Below the pieces are notes generated by a model that was given only the letters and a program-made list of their open reading frames with translations, made no database searches and was not told where the DNA came from. 64,000 bases of DNA from [Clostridium] aminophilum DSM 10710. GTDB taxonomy: Bacteria; Bacillota; Clostridia; Lachnospirales; Lachnospiraceae. The DNA is taken from the NCBI RefSeq assembly GCF_000711825.1, contig NZ_JONJ01000004.1, forward strand, positions 1-64,000. Reading direction: 5' to 3'. Shown in pieces: positions 28,402 through 37,270 of the stretch (position 1 is the stretch's first letter; the number at the start of each line of letters is the position of its first letter). The position numbers were made by a program, and so were the translations under genes.

Positions 28402-28788
28402 TTATTTCTCATCGAGCACGATTGTGATGTTGCTCATTCTCTTTTCGATTCTGTAAGCTCTACCCTGTGCTCTCGGTCTGACTCTCTTCATGATCGGTCC
28501 CTGTCCTGCGAAGCACTCCGCAATGTACAGGTTGTCACGATTCATCTGGTTGTTGTTCTCTGCGTTTGCGATTGCAGACTCGAGAAGCTTCTTAACCAGT
28601 GAAGAAGCATATCTGGGATTATATGTAAGGATACCGAGTGCCTCATTTACATTCTTGCCTCTGATCGCATCCAGTACGAAGCATGCCTTCTGTACAGAAA
28701 CTCTTGCGTAAGACAGTTTTGCTGACGGTCTCGTATCTCTATTAGCATTTCTCTCTCTCTTAATCTGAGATCTATGTCCTCTAGCCAT
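28402..28788 (-). CDS. rplV: 50S ribosomal protein L22
   Basis: A 128-residue exit-tunnel protein. The tunnel hairpin FAGQGPIMKRVRPRAQGRAYRIEKR is normal and shows no insertion of the kind that gives macrolide resistance. Confidence 0.99.
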   Translation of the reverse strand: MARGHRSQIKRERNANRDTRPSAKLSYARVSVQKACFVLDAIRGKNVNEALGILTYNPRYASSLVKKLLESAIANAENNNQMNRDNLYIAECFAGQGPIMKRVRPRAQGRAYRIEKRMSNITIVLDEK

Positions 28789-28815
28789 TGCTATAACCTC
28801 CTCTCAAAACTGTGC

Positions 28816-29091
28816 TTAGCGAGACTTCTTCTCGTCTGCGCCGTGGCCGTGATAAGTTCTTGTAGCAACGAACTCACCAAGCTTGTGTCCTACCATGTCC
28901 TCAGTAACATATACCGGAACATGCTTTCTTCCATCATATACAGCGATTGTATGACCTAACATCTGCGGGAAAATGGTGGAACGACGGGACCAGGTCTTGA
29001 TAACCTGCTTCTGTCCTGCTGCATTCATCTCGTCGATCTTCTTGAGCAGAGATGCATCCGCAAACGGTCCTTTTTTAATTGAACGACCCAT
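28816..29091 (-). CDS. rpsS: 30S ribosomal protein S19
   Basis: A 91-residue head protein beginning [19 protein letters not shown], with [29 protein letters not shown] and the basic tail. Confidence 0.99.
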   Translation of the reverse strand: MGRSIKKGPFADASLLKKIDEMNAAGQKQVIKTWSRRSTIFPQMLGHTIAVYDGRKHVPVYVTEDMVGHKLGEFVATRTYHGHGADEKKSR

Positions 29092-29109
29092 TACTTAACC
29101 TCCTCGGAA

Positions 29110-29955
29110 TTACTTGTTTCCGTTTCTTCTTCTGACAATCAGCTTGTTGGAGTGCTTGTTCTTCTTTCTGGTCTTAAGACCCAGAGCAGGCTTACCCCAC
29201 GGTGTGCTCGGACCCGGACGTCCTACCGGAGCCTTACCTTCACCACCGCCGTGCGGATGGTCATTCGGGTTCATGACAGATCCACGTACGTGCGGTCTGA
29301 TACCCATGTAACGAGTCTTACCAGCTTTACCAAGGTTGATCAGGTTGTGCTCGCCGTTGCCAACAACACCGAGTGTTGCGCAGCAGTCGATCGGAACCAT
29401 TCTCATCTCGCCGGACGGAAGTCTCAGAGTAGCGTACTTGCCTTCCTTAGCCATGAGCTGAGCAGCTGTACCAGCGGAACGAACCATCTGGCCGCCTCTG
29501 CCCGGATAAAGCTCGATGTTGTGAACGTTGGAACCTACCGGAATCTTGCTCAGCGGGAGGCAGTTACCTGTTCTCGGCTCTGCATCAGCGCCGCTCATAA
29601 CAGTCTGGCCAACCTTCAGTCCTGCCGGAGCAAGGATATATGCCTTAACGCCGTTTGCGTAGCTCAGAAGAGCGATGTTCGCAGTTCTGTTCGGATCGTA
29701 CTCGATCGCAGCAACAGTTGCCGGTACGCCAACGATGTTCTTACCATTTCTCTTGAAGTCGATGATTCTGTACTTACGTCTGGAACCGCCGCCTCTGTGT
29801 CTAACGGTGATCTTACCCTGATTGTTACGACCTGCGTTCTTCTTTAAAGAAACAACAAGGGACTTCTCCGGAGCAGACTTTGTGATCTCAGAGAAATCAT
29901 ATCCAGACATGTTTCTTCTGGACGGGGTATATGGGCTGTATGTTTTAATTCCCAT
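29110..29955 (-). CDS. rplB: 50S ribosomal protein L2
   Basis: A 281-residue protein near the peptidyl transferase centre. Conserved parts are [18 protein letters not shown] and the C-terminal GVVMNP-like segment, here [18 protein letters not shown], whose histidine is conserved. Normal length. Confidence 0.99.
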   Translation of the reverse strand: MGIKTYSPYTPSRRNMSGYDFSEITKSAPEKSLVVSLKKNAGRNNQGKITVRHRGGGSRRKYRIIDFKRNGKNIVGVPATVAAIEYDPNRTANIALLSYANGVKAYILAPAGLKVGQTVMSGADAEPRTGNCLPLSKIPVGSNVHNIELYPGRGGQMVRSAGTAAQLMAKEGKYATLRLPSGEMRMVPIDCCATLGVVGNGEHNLINLGKAGKTRYMGIRPHVRGSVMNPNDHPHGGGEGKAPVGRPGPSTPWGKPALGLKTRKKNKHSNKLIVRRRNGNK

Positions 29956-30059
29956 GACTCAAAACTCCTTTCGCGAACACGGGCAATCCCGTGTCCCGTT
30001 TCTCACGGATTGGTTACCGTATATTGGTGTCAGCGGGGATACTCCCCGCAGTTAGCGGA

Positions 30060-30359
30060 TCAAAGACCTGCGAAGATCTCGATCTCTTTGCTGTCCTCAG
30101 TAAGCTGAACGATAGCTTTCTTCGTCTTTGCAGTCTTGCCGACGATCATGCCTCTTCTCTTGTCCTTACCTGCACAGTTCATGGTGTTAACACTCTTAAC
30201 CTTGGTGCCCGGGAACATCTTCTCAACGGCATCCTTGATCATGGACTTGTTAGCCTCTGTGTGAACCAGGAAAGTGTACTTCTTGTCAGCCATGGAGCTC
30301 ATGCTCTTCTCAGTTACGAGCGGCTTGAGGATTACGTCATAATACTGAATGTTTGCCAT
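30060..30359 (-). CDS. rplW: 50S ribosomal protein L23
   Basis: A 99-residue protein at the tunnel exit, where signal recognition particle and trigger factor dock. It begins [19 protein letters not shown]. Its start codon shares one base with the rplD stop (TAATG). Confidence 0.98.
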   Translation of the reverse strand: MANIQYYDVILKPLVTEKSMSSMADKKYTFLVHTEANKSMIKDAVEKMFPGTKVKSVNTMNCAGKDKRRGMIVGKTAKTKKAIVQLTEDSKEIEIFAGL

Positions 30360-30979
30360 TATGCATATACCTCCTCGATTGCGCTTACTGCAGCCTTGGT
30401 AGCAACTACAGTGTTGTACTTAAGGATATCGTAAACGTTGATTGTGTTCACGCGTGCGGTCTTAACGTCAGCAACGTTTCTTGCGGAAACTGCTGTCTTC
30501 TCGCACTCGTCATCCAGAACAACGAGAGCCTTCTGAACCTTGAGGTTCTTCAGAACTGCTGCGAACTTCTTTGTCTTGATCTCGTCAAACTTCAGAGAAT
30601 CAACAACAACGAACTTGTTCTCCTGAACTCTGGAGGTAAGTGCGCTCTTCAGAGCTGCTCTCTTCTCCTTCTTGTTCAGAGTGATTGTGTAATCGCGCGG
30701 AGTCGGTGCGAATACTACGCCGCCGCCCTTCCACTGCGGAGCACGGGTTGAACCCTGTCTTGCGTGACCAGTTCCCTTCTGTCTCCACGGCTTTCTGCCG
30801 CCGCCGGAAACCTCGGAACGTGTCTTAGCCTTCTGAGTTCCCTGACGCTTGTTTGCAAGCTGTGCAACAACTGCCATGTGAACCAGATGCTCATTTACTT
30901 CTACGCCGAATACTGCATCGTTGAGCTCAAGAGTGCCAACTTCAGCGCCTTCCATATTGTAAACAGATACATTAGCCAT
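30359..30979 (-). CDS. rplD: 50S ribosomal protein L4
   Basis: A 206-residue protein. The start at 30979 follows GGAGGAACACACAG; the ATG at 31000 has no such site. The tunnel loop is visible in [29 protein letters not shown]-type sequence (about 45-75). In proteobacteria L4 represses this operon through the leader; whether it does so here with the leader at 32112-32214 is not known. Confidence 0.98.
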   Translation of the reverse strand: MANVSVYNMEGAEVGTLELNDAVFGVEVNEHLVHMAVVAQLANKRQGTQKAKTRSEVSGGGRKPWRQKGTGHARQGSTRAPQWKGGGVVFAPTPRDYTITLNKKEKRAALKSALTSRVQENKFVVVDSLKFDEIKTKKFAAVLKNLKVQKALVVLDDECEKTAVSARNVADVKTARVNTINVYDILKYNTVVATKAAVSAIEEVYA

Positions 30980-31007
30980 CTGTGTGTTCCTCCTTTCCAT
31001 CTACTGC

Positions 31008-31643
31008 TTAGTTTGCAGACTTAACAGCCTCTCTGATTGTAACCAGAGCCTTCTTCGGTCCCGGAACGGAACCCTTAACAAGGATCAGGTTGTTCTCTGC
31101 ATCAACTCTAACAACGCTCAGGTTCTGAACAGTTACTCTTACGCTGCCCATGTGGCCCGGCATTCCCTTGCCCTTAAATACGCGGCCCGGGGTAGTAGCG
31201 GAACCATTGGAACCCTGATGACGATGGAACTTGGAACCATGAGCCATCGGTCCTCTGTGCTGACCATATCTCTTGATCGCACCCTGGAAACCTTTGCCCT
31301 TGGAGATTGCAGTTGCATCAATCATATCGCCCTCAGCGAAGATATCAGCCTTGATCTCATCCTTTACAGAATACTCCTCAGCGTTCTCAAAACGGAACTC
31401 TCTGATGAATCTCTTGTAGCTGACACCAGCCTTGTCAAAGTGACCCTTAACCGGCTTGGAAACCAGCTTCTCTCTCTTGTCAGCAAAGCCGACCTGAACA
31501 GCCTTGTAGCCGTCGTTCTCTTCAGTCTTAACCTGTGTTACTACGCACGGGCCTGCCTGAAGAACTGTTACCGGAACGAGTACTCCGTCTTCATTGAAGA
31601 TCTGAGTCATTCCGACCTTGGTAGCTAAGATAGCTTTCTTCAT
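31008..31643 (-). CDS. rplC: 50S ribosomal protein L3
   Basis: A 211-residue protein starting [20 protein letters not shown] at 31643, after GGAGGTCATTTTCCA; the upstream ATG would add 13 unrelated residues. The central extension [23 protein letters not shown] reaches toward the peptidyl transferase centre. Confidence 0.98.
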   Translation of the reverse strand: MKKAILATKVGMTQIFNEDGVLVPVTVLQAGPCVVTQVKTEENDGYKAVQVGFADKREKLVSKPVKGHFDKAGVSYKRFIREFRFENAEEYSVKDEIKADIFAEGDMIDATAISKGKGFQGAIKRYGQHRGPMAHGSKFHRHQGSNGSATTPGRVFKGKGMPGHMGSVRVTVQNLSVVRVDAENNLILVKGSVPGPKKALVTIREAVKSAN

Positions 31644-31762
31644 TGGAAAATGACCTCCTGTTTTTTCTACAGCGGAACGCATCTTTCAGCGTTCATCCTA
31701 GAACCGTCCGGACTGTCCGGACCTTTCAGGACTTGGTCCCTTACGGGATACCAGGCTGTTTT

Positions 31763-32080
31763 TTACTTGTTTTTCATCTTTACGTTGATATAAACACCTG
31801 CAGGCATCTCAAGTCTCTGCAGCGCATCAACCGTCTTCTGGTTCGGAGCAATGATGTCGATCAGTCTCTTGTGAGTTCTCTGCTCGAACTGCTCTCTGGA
31901 ATCCTTATACTTGTGAACCGCACGAAGGATGGTTACTACTTCCTTCTTTGTCGGCAGCGGAACCGGTCCGCTCACCTTAGATCCATTCTTCTTTACGGTT
32001 GCTACGATCTTAGCTGCAGACTGATCTACCAGCTGATGATCATAAGCCTTAAGTGTGATTCTCATTACCTGACTTGCCAT
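31763..32080 (-). CDS. rpsJ: 30S ribosomal protein S10
   Basis: A 105-residue protein, also the transcription factor NusE. The start at 32080 ([16 protein letters not shown]) follows GGAGG at 11 bases; the longer frame upstream lies inside the structured leader. Conserved [29 protein letters not shown] is present. It is the first gene of the S10 operon. Confidence 0.98.
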   Translation of the reverse strand: MASQVMRITLKAYDHQLVDQSAAKIVATVKKNGSKVSGPVPLPTKKEVVTILRAVHKYKDSREQFEQRTHKRLIDIIAPNQKTVDALQRLEMPAGVYINVKMKNK

Positions 32081-32111
32081 AAAAAAAGTCGCCTCCTTTT
32101 CGTACTCTGAA

Positions 32112-32214
32112 GCACGACAAGCGGTGACTGTACACATACCCGTGTGTGTCCGACCGGATCACACACCCGAATTGCCTTCGGTTCCGTTGTTTAACTGTAC
32201 AGTGACTTGTCGCC
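32112..32214 (-). ncRNA. Structured leader of the S10 operon
   Basis: A long-range stem pairs 32112-32134 with 32196-32214 (TGTACAGTGACTTGTCGCC with a partner containing TGACTGTACA and one bulge). It encloses a second perfect stem GTGTGTG/CACACAC near 32142-32166. The gap between promoter and rpsJ is otherwise free of genes. The structure suggests a ribosomal-protein-binding autoregulatory leader. I cannot match it to a described class. Confidence 0.6.
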
Positions 32215-32302
32215 AGTTTCTAACTTGACATTCGCTCCACGGAGAACCTGTCGCAATGGACAGCAACTTCACGCTTCACAGCTATCATGTCACAACGACG
32301 CT

Positions 32303-32331
32303 ATCATATCATAGGTGTCAATGCTTTGCAA
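32303..32331 (-). promoter_or_regulatory. Promoter of the S10 operon
   Basis: TTGCAA (32326-32331) and TATGAT (32303-32308) with a 17-base spacer. A TTGACA at 32315-32320 is nearby but has no well-spaced -10 box. Confidence 0.6.
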
Positions 32332-32394
32332 GAAATTTTTGTTCTAAATTAAATACAATCCATGTTTTATGCAAAATACAGCATAATTCCCATA

Positions 32395-32505
32395 GAACCG
32401 TCGTTTTCGGAGGATTTCAGGGGCATTTTCACTCAAACGGCGGCCTGTACATCCTCGCGGAGCAATTTTATGGTATCGGGAATTCCGGAGAAATCTCCGA
32501 TACCA
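32395..32505. repeat. Intergenic hairpin element, copy 3
   Basis: It has the conserved spacer ACATCCTCGCGGAGCAATTTT followed by the hairpin TATGGTATCGGGAATTCC / GGAGAAATCTCCGATACCATA (32470-32507), ending at the T-tract of the next terminator. It lies between the S10 promoter and the terminator of the cell-wall-binding protein gene. Confidence 0.65.
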
Positions 32506-32547
32506 TAAAAAAACGGGCACCCGCCAGGTATTCCCGGCAGATGCCCT
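32506..32547 (-). terminator. Terminator of the cell-wall-binding protein gene
   Basis: Minus strand GGGCATCTGCCGGG pairs with a partner containing GGCGGGTGCCC, followed by seven T. It is about 100 bases after the stop codon. Confidence 0.85.
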
Positions 32548-32646
32548 CTGACTGTTTTTATTTATCGGATCGTTTCTTACTATATATAAGTATTATCTTC
32601 GATCCTCTCCCACCTCGTATTCCGGCCGGTGCCCCGGTGTCCCGGA

Positions 32647-34023
32647 TCAGTCGTCCCAGAAATCCGGCTCAACCGGCTCTTCCGCGGACTCATCGCCCTT
32701 GGACGCCTCACCGTCAACCTCGCAGATGATACCGTTCGCGTTGGTTTTATATTTCGTTCCGCTGATCTTGAAGGTGTCCTTCGTCAGAACCTTACCGGAA
32801 CGGTTGACCGCGTAATTCTTTCCGTCAACGGCAAAGATCGCCGCATTGTTGTCGGTTGCCTGCTGAAGACGTCCCATATAATAGAGGTACTTGTTCTTCA
32901 CACCGGTAAATCCGCGGCCTTTGTTGTTGCCTGTCTCATTAAAATAATATTCGTGTTTGGAGCCGTCGCCCTCTTCCACGGTGCCCTTTCCGCTGACAAC
33001 CGAGCTGGTCGCCTTGTCTGCGCCGAAGAAGTAGGCTGCGTACTCATCACGGTTTCCGATACGAAGCTTCCGAAGTCCGTAAACCGGATTGCCCTTGTCA
33101 TTGAAGAGATAGGTCACTCCGTTGATCTTCTTCAGATTGTTGGTGGAAGCTTCGGAAAGCTCCGGTCCGACCTCCGGCACGCCCTTCGCATCAAAATAAT
33201 ACCACTGCTCTTCGTAATCATCGAGCTTCATGAGACCGTCCAGTTCATCGTCATCCGGCGGGGTGAGCATCGCCCACTTTGTCATCACGGATCCGTCCGA
33301 TTTGAAATAACGCATATTCTTGAAGCTGCCGGCATCCTTGTCGCCCATGTTGACCCATCCGGTCTGCATCGCGCCCTTGTCGTTGAAGCAGAAGTACTTG
33401 CCGTCGATCTTCTCTAACTGATAGCCGGATCCCTCCGGCTCAAATTTTTTTCCGTTAGACTTGAAATAGTACCAGTGGAAATCTTCGTCGTCCTTGATAT
33501 CCGGAGCAGTCGAATCGTCTTCCTTTTTGTCCGGATCTTCAAGCCATACCCATCCGGTCTGCATTACGCCGTCGCTGTTCACATAATACTGCTCGTCATC
33601 AACCCATCCGGTCTGCATCTCACCGTCGTCATTGAAATAGTAGTATTTGTTGTTGATCTTGGACCAGCCGCCGGTCACACATTTCCCGCTGTTGCCGAAA
33701 TAGTACCATGCGGACTGTCCGGACTGGTTCCAGTCCGGATTCTTGATCGCAAGTTTCATCCACTTGTTCACAACGATCTTTCCGTCACCGTCCACGTAAT
33801 ATTCGTTGTCGGCCCAGGAATTGGTCGCCATCACACCCTGAGAGTTGATCCAGCGCCACTCGTTATCCGCACCGCGCTGCCACTCATTGGTCACGCGATT
33901 TCCGTTGTCGTTGACATAAGTCCAGTCATTACCGGATTTCTGCCATCCTGCCGCAAATGCAGTCACGCTCATCCCCAGCGCCAGCGCTGCGGAGAGAGCC
34001 GCCACATACACTTTCTTTGTCAT
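32647..34023 (-). CDS. Secreted cell-wall-binding repeat protein
   Basis: A 458-residue exported protein, start at 34023 after GGAGGTTATG (an ATG immediately upstream is possible). Residues 1-25 form a signal peptide ending AFA. The rest is made of choline-/glucan-binding-type repeats of about 20 residues, with motifs such as WYYFGNSGKCVTGGW, YYYFNDDGEMQTGW, YYVNSDGVMQTGW and FCFNDKGAMQTGW. There is no catalytic domain and no LPXTG anchor; the tail is acidic (EEPVEPDFWDD). It probably binds teichoic acid or polysaccharide on the own cell wall. It has its own promoter and terminator. Confidence 0.88.
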   Translation of the reverse strand: MTKKVYVAALSAALALGMSVTAFAAGWQKSGNDWTYVNDNGNRVTNEWQRGADNEWRWINSQGVMATNSWADNEYYVDGDGKIVVNKWMKLAIKNPDWNQSGQSAWYYFGNSGKCVTGGWSKINNKYYYFNDDGEMQTGWVDDEQYYVNSDGVMQTGWVWLEDPDKKEDDSTAPDIKDDEDFHWYYFKSNGKKFEPEGSGYQLEKIDGKYFCFNDKGAMQTGWVNMGDKDAGSFKNMRYFKSDGSVMTKWAMLTPPDDDELDGLMKLDDYEEQWYYFDAKGVPEVGPELSEASTNNLKKINGVTYLFNDKGNPVYGLRKLRIGNRDEYAAYFFGADKATSSVVSGKGTVEEGDGSKHEYYFNETGNNKGRGFTGVKNKYLYYMGRLQQATDNNAAIFAVDGKNYAVNRSGKVLTKDTFKISGTKYKTNANGIICEVDGEASKGDESAEEPVEPDFWDD

Positions 34024-34117
34024 CATAACCTCCTTTGGGCAGTCATTTCCGCCCCCGGATTCTTTTTAAAATCATCCTCAGGATACAGAATCCCGATGAT
34101 GCTGATATCCTGACCTT

Positions 34118-34146
34118 ATCTTATCAGCACGGGCGATGGGGTTCAA
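34118..34146 (-). promoter_or_regulatory. Promoter of the cell-wall-binding protein gene
   Basis: TTGAAC (34141-34146) and TAAGAT (34118-34123), spacer 17 bases. It fires away from the promoter at 34246. The region 34024-34337 holds only these two promoters. Confidence 0.65.
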
Positions 34147-34245
34147 TGAACTTTGTTTTCCATATTTCTTGCAAAATTCTTACGTCCCGGCACAGGACGC
34201 CTTCCCTTTCCCGTCCCGCCGCTCACAGCAAAGCGTTCTGTCCGC

Positions 34246-34275
34246 TTGACACTGACGCAATGCGCGGGATATGAT
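34246..34275 (+). promoter_or_regulatory. Promoter of the RlmI-like methyltransferase gene
   Basis: TTGACA (34246-34251) and TATGAT (34270-34275), spacer 18 bases, about 60 bases before the start codon. Confidence 0.7.
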
Positions 34276-34337
34276 GACACTGATATTTTTGAGAGAACTC
34301 AATCGATACGATAAGAACACAGAGAGGAATTCTATAT

Positions 34338-35201
34338 ATGTGGATTGCAGATCAATGGAATGATTATGAAGTAATCGACTGCTCGGCAGGCGAAAAATTA
34401 GAGCGATGGGGCGATTACCTTCTGGTCCGCCCGGACCCGCAGGTCATCTGGAACACCCCGAAGAAGGAAAAAGGCTGGAAGAAAATGAACGGCCACTATC
34501 ACCGCTCTTCCCGCGGCGGCGGTGAATGGGAATTTTTCGATCTCCCGCAGCAGTGGTCCATCGGATATAAATCGCTGACCTTTAACCTGAAGCCGTTCAG
34601 CTTCAAGCACACCGGTCTGTTCCCGGAACAGGCGGCCAATTGGGACTGGTTCTCCGATAAGATCCGCCGGGCCAATCGCCCGATCAGCGTGCTGAACCTC
34701 TTCGCCTACACCGGCGGCGCCACGCTGGCGGCGGCCGCTGCAGGTGCGAGTGTCTGCCACGTCGACGCATCCAAGGGCATGGTAACGTGGGCAAAGGAAA
34801 ATGCCGTTTCCTCCGGACTGGGCGACGCCCCGATCCGCTGGATCGTCGATGACTGCGTCAAATTTGTCGAGCGGGAGATCCGCCGCGGACACCACTATGA
34901 CGGCATCATCATGGATCCGCCGAGCTACGGCAGAGGACCGAAGGGAGAGATCTGGAAAATCGAGGAAAGCATCTATCCGTTCGTACAGCTCGCATCCCAG
35001 CTCCTGTCCGATCAGCCGCTTTTCTTCCTGATCAACTCTTATACGACCGGTCTCGCGCCGAGCGTCCTCTCGTACATGATCTCCACCGAGGTCGTAAAGC
35101 ATCACGGCGGCCATGTCAAAGCCGACGAACTTGGTCTCCCGGTATCCTCGAACGGTCTGGTTCTTCCCTGCGGAGCATCCGGGCGATGGGAGGCCGACTG
35201 A
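34338..35201 (+). CDS. Class I SAM-dependent methyltransferase, RlmI/RlmK-like
   Basis: A 287-residue enzyme. Motif I VLNLFAYTGGATLAAAAAGA (about 114-133), acidic residue in VCHVDASKGM, and motif IV IIMDPPSYGRGPKGEIW (about 192-208) are typical of methyltransferases of COG1092 that act on 23S rRNA cytosine or guanine. The N-terminal PUA domain of RlmI is missing or strongly reduced, so the exact target cannot be given. The start follows AGAGAGGAATTCTAT. It is one of only four plus-strand genes. Confidence 0.85.
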   Translation: MWIADQWNDYEVIDCSAGEKLERWGDYLLVRPDPQVIWNTPKKEKGWKKMNGHYHRSSRGGGEWEFFDLPQQWSIGYKSLTFNLKPFSFKHTGLFPEQAANWDWFSDKIRRANRPISVLNLFAYTGGATLAAAAAGASVCHVDASKGMVTWAKENAVSSGLGDAPIRWIVDDCVKFVEREIRRGHHYDGIIMDPPSYGRGPKGEIWKIEESIYPFVQLASQLLSDQPLFFLINSYTTGLAPSVLSYMISTEVVKHHGGHVKADELGLPVSSNGLVLPCGASGRWEAD

Positions 35202-35227
35202 TTTTTCCCTGACATATGTTTTTTTGT

Positions 35228-35270
35228 AAGAGGAGTCCTCAGCGCTCAGCGCTGCGGACTCTTCTTTTTT
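35228..35270. terminator. Bidirectional terminator between the methyltransferase and creatininase genes
   Basis: A long stem AAGAGGAGTCCTCAGCGC / AGCGCTGCGGACTCTT is followed on the plus strand by six T, and preceded by a T/A-rich run usable in the other direction. The two genes converge on it. Confidence 0.88.
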
Positions 35271-35271
35271 A

Positions 35272-36084
35272 TCATCGTTTCTGCTGCGGTTCCATTTTCC
35301 AGTCACGAATCGAGAGAAGTGCCGGAATCAGTTCCTTCGCGCTTCTGCGGAATATAATTTCACCTTTTTCAGCGGTCGCTCCTCGCGGATCTCCACCGAT
35401 CCCGATGGGGCGGCCGTCTTCTGTCTGAAGATCCTCGCCCATCCAGTTGAGCGCGGTCGCGTTCGAGAAATTGATCGCCTTCTGTCCGGCATATCCGCCG
35501 CGCTTATATCCGGTTTCAGACAGGTTTAGCTTCACCGTCTCCGGATGGATTGCCATCACCATGCTGGTCTCCATCTCCCCTCCGTGAAAATCCCAGGAGT
35601 TCTCCGGCGAGATGGTTGCCTGCACTTCCGGATGGAGAAATGCCCCCGACGCGAGCACAAACGGATAAATCCCGAAATCGTGGCGGAGCTGTCGGGAAAG
35701 CACGTCCAGAACCGGCCGGTTTCCGCCGTGGCAAACTAAAAACGCAATCTTCCGGAAACCGTGGTGCGCAATGCTCTCCGCGATATCATAGATCAGATGG
35801 TAATAGGTATCCGGTTTAAATGACACCGAGCCGCAGAAATTCAGATGTTCCACGCTGAGACCGACCGGAATCACCGGAAAAATCAGCATCGGATAATCCG
35901 GATCCTCCAGTTCCATCTCCTTTCGGATGTACTCCGGCATTGCTTCCGCGATCATCATATCGGTGCCGAGCGGCGCCTGGCTTCCGTGCTGCTCGATCGC
36001 ACCCACCGGGATCATCACAACGGTCCGCTCCCTGTCAACGGCTTCCATCTCTTTCCTCGTCAAATCTCTGTAATACCGGATCAT
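35272..36084 (-). CDS. Creatininase-family amidohydrolase
   Basis: A 270-residue protein. The start at 36084 (MIRYYRDLTRKEME) follows GGGAGGAAAAAT; the ATG at 36117 is not preceded by a ribosome binding site. Metal-binding motifs of the family are visible: IPVGAIEQHGSQAPLGTD (Glu, His, Asp), FLVCHGGNRPVLDVL (His, Asn) and WDFHGGEMETSM (His, Glu). Members hydrolyse creatinine or related cyclic amides, or act in cofactor pathways; the substrate here is unknown. Confidence 0.88.
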   Translation of the reverse strand: MIRYYRDLTRKEMEAVDRERTVVMIPVGAIEQHGSQAPLGTDMMIAEAMPEYIRKEMELEDPDYPMLIFPVIPVGLSVEHLNFCGSVSFKPDTYYHLIYDIAESIAHHGFRKIAFLVCHGGNRPVLDVLSRQLRHDFGIYPFVLASGAFLHPEVQATISPENSWDFHGGEMETSMVMAIHPETVKLNLSETGYKRGGYAGQKAINFSNATALNWMGEDLQTEDGRPIGIGGDPRGATAEKGEIIFRRSAKELIPALLSIRDWKMEPQQKR

Positions 36085-36122
36085 ATTTTTCCTCCCACAA
36101 GTCAGAACCCTCTTCACGATTT

Positions 36123-36160
36123 TTCTTCAAGTTCAGCGTTTTTCTTCAAGTTCAGCGTTT
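36123..36160. repeat. Tandem 19-base direct repeat upstream of the creatininase gene
   Basis: TTCTTCAAGTTCAGCGTTT occurs twice in direct succession, followed by a partial third copy (TGCTTCAGCG). The following GCGGCGTGCGC matches the spacer of intergenic element copy 1 (130-142), so it may be a degenerate sixth copy. Confidence 0.75.
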
Positions 36161-36193
36161 TGCTTCAGCGGCGTGCGCTTCCGCACAAAACAA

Positions 36194-36232
36194 TCGGGCA
36201 CTCCCGATCCGACTGCGGATTGAGAATGCCCG
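36194..36232 (-). terminator. Terminator of ribU
   Basis: Minus strand CGGGCATTCTC pairs with GGGAGTGCCCG, followed by ATTGTTTTG. It is about 30 bases after the ribU stop codon. Confidence 0.75.
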
Positions 36233-36261
36233 GTTTACATTTCATGATGGATGATGTTTTC

Positions 36262-36885
36262 TCAGACCGTCTTCACATCCGTAACGACTTTTGCTGCCAG
36301 AAGGCGGCTGTAGATCAGATAGCCGATCACGTAGTTCAGACCGATCTTGATAATATTGAACGGAACCGTTGCCATCACGATAAAGCCGTTCAGATCATGG
36401 ATTGCCGGATTGACCGATGCAACCATCTGAACAACCTGATCGAGAGAAACGCCCATTGCTGTCGCATACAGCGGAAGTGTGACAAACGCGTTGACTGCGC
36501 AGGCGCAGGCCGTGCGGATCACAATGCTCGCTGCCATACCGATCACAGCAGAACGGCGTGTGCTTCCGAGTTTCTTATAGATGATGTACAGCGGGAAGAT
36601 GTAGAGCATGGTCGAAATCAGGTTTGCAACCTCGCCGACATACATCGTGTTCGTGCCAACCGTTACCAGCTTGATCACCAGCTTTAATACCTCCACCGCA
36701 AAACCGGAGAGCGGGCCGAGCAGAAATACGGCAATCAGGGACGGAACATCACTGAAATCCACCTTGTAAAACGGCGGCATCATCGGCAGGGCAAACTCCA
36801 GAGACATCAGCACACCGGATACTGCTGCAAGCATCGCGGTGAGGATCATCTTCTGTACACTCCATTTGTCTGTTCTCATAATCAT
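36262..36885 (-). CDS. ribU: Riboflavin ECF transporter S component RibU
   Basis: A 207-residue membrane protein with about six hydrophobic segments that captures riboflavin and works with EcfA1-EcfA2-EcfT. The diagnostic stretch is PFYKVDFSDVPSLIAVFLLGPLSGF (about 38-62), including the DFSDVP motif. An ATG six bases downstream (36879) fits the GGAG site equally well. Expression is controlled by an FMN riboswitch (37103-37217) with a terminator, which identifies the substrate. Confidence 0.96.
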   Translation of the reverse strand: MIMRTDKWSVQKMILTAMLAAVSGVLMSLEFALPMMPPFYKVDFSDVPSLIAVFLLGPLSGFAVEVLKLVIKLVTVGTNTMYVGEVANLISTMLYIFPLYIIYKKLGSTRRSAVIGMAASIVIRTACACAVNAFVTLPLYATAMGVSLDQVVQMVASVNPAIHDLNGFIVMATVPFNIIKIGLNYVIGYLIYSRLLAAKVVTDVKTV

Positions 36886-36954
36886 ATTCTCCTTTCGGGT
36901 ACTGCATAAATTCTTCCGTCAGGAGCAGCTCCTCTTCCGCCCCGGAATGCGGCA

Positions 36955-37015
36955 ACACGCATCCCAGCGGAGCATTTTGTATCACAGACATTTTCCAAAA
37001 ATATCTATGCCACAA
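36955..37015. repeat. Intergenic hairpin element, copy 4
   Basis: CGCATCCCAGCGGAGCATTTTG is followed by an imperfect hairpin (TCACAGACATTTTCC / AAAAATATCTATGCCACA). It ends at the T-tract of the riboswitch terminator and lies in the 5' untranslated part of the read-through ribU message. Confidence 0.55.
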
Positions 37016-37048
37016 AAAGGACCTCAGACTCACGGGGAATCTGAGATC
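37016..37048 (-). terminator. Riboswitch-controlled terminator of ribU
   Basis: GGATCTCAGATTC pairs with GAGTCTGAGGTCC, followed by five T. It lies 55 bases after the FMN aptamer and 130 bases before the ribU start, as expected for transcriptional attenuation. Confidence 0.85.
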
Positions 37049-37102
37049 CGGAACGTTGTTTCCATCGCGCCGCGCACAGACGCAGCGTCATGAATCACTC
37101 CA

Positions 37103-37217
37103 GTTTCTTCTCTCATCCAGACTATACTGTCGGTCCCGGAATTGCACCGGGTCAACTGCTTTCGCAGGTCGCGGACTATACCGCCGGTAGGGACTTTCAC
37201 CCTGCCCCGAAGAACTT
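37103..37217 (-). promoter_or_regulatory. FMN riboswitch (RFN element)
   Basis: The minus strand shows the conserved RFN blocks in order: CTTCGGGGCAGGGTGAAA, GTCCC, ACCGGCGGTATAGTC, then the variable arm with CCGCGACC, TTGACCCGGTGCAATTCC-type block, ACCGACAGTATAGTC and GGATGAGAGAAGAAAC. FMN binding should allow the terminator at 37016-37048 to form and switch off ribU. Confidence 0.95.
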
Positions 37218-37241
37218 ATGTGTATTCTTTTTTCTTTTCCA

Positions 37242-37270
37242 AAATTATCATAAAGCAGTGCCGCTGTCAA
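37242..37270 (-). promoter_or_regulatory. Promoter of the FMN riboswitch-ribU transcript
   Basis: TTGACA (37265-37270) and TAATTT (37242-37247) with a 17-base spacer. The -35 box and the spacer lie inside the last codons of the GH13-like gene, so the two genes share this stretch. Confidence 0.7.
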
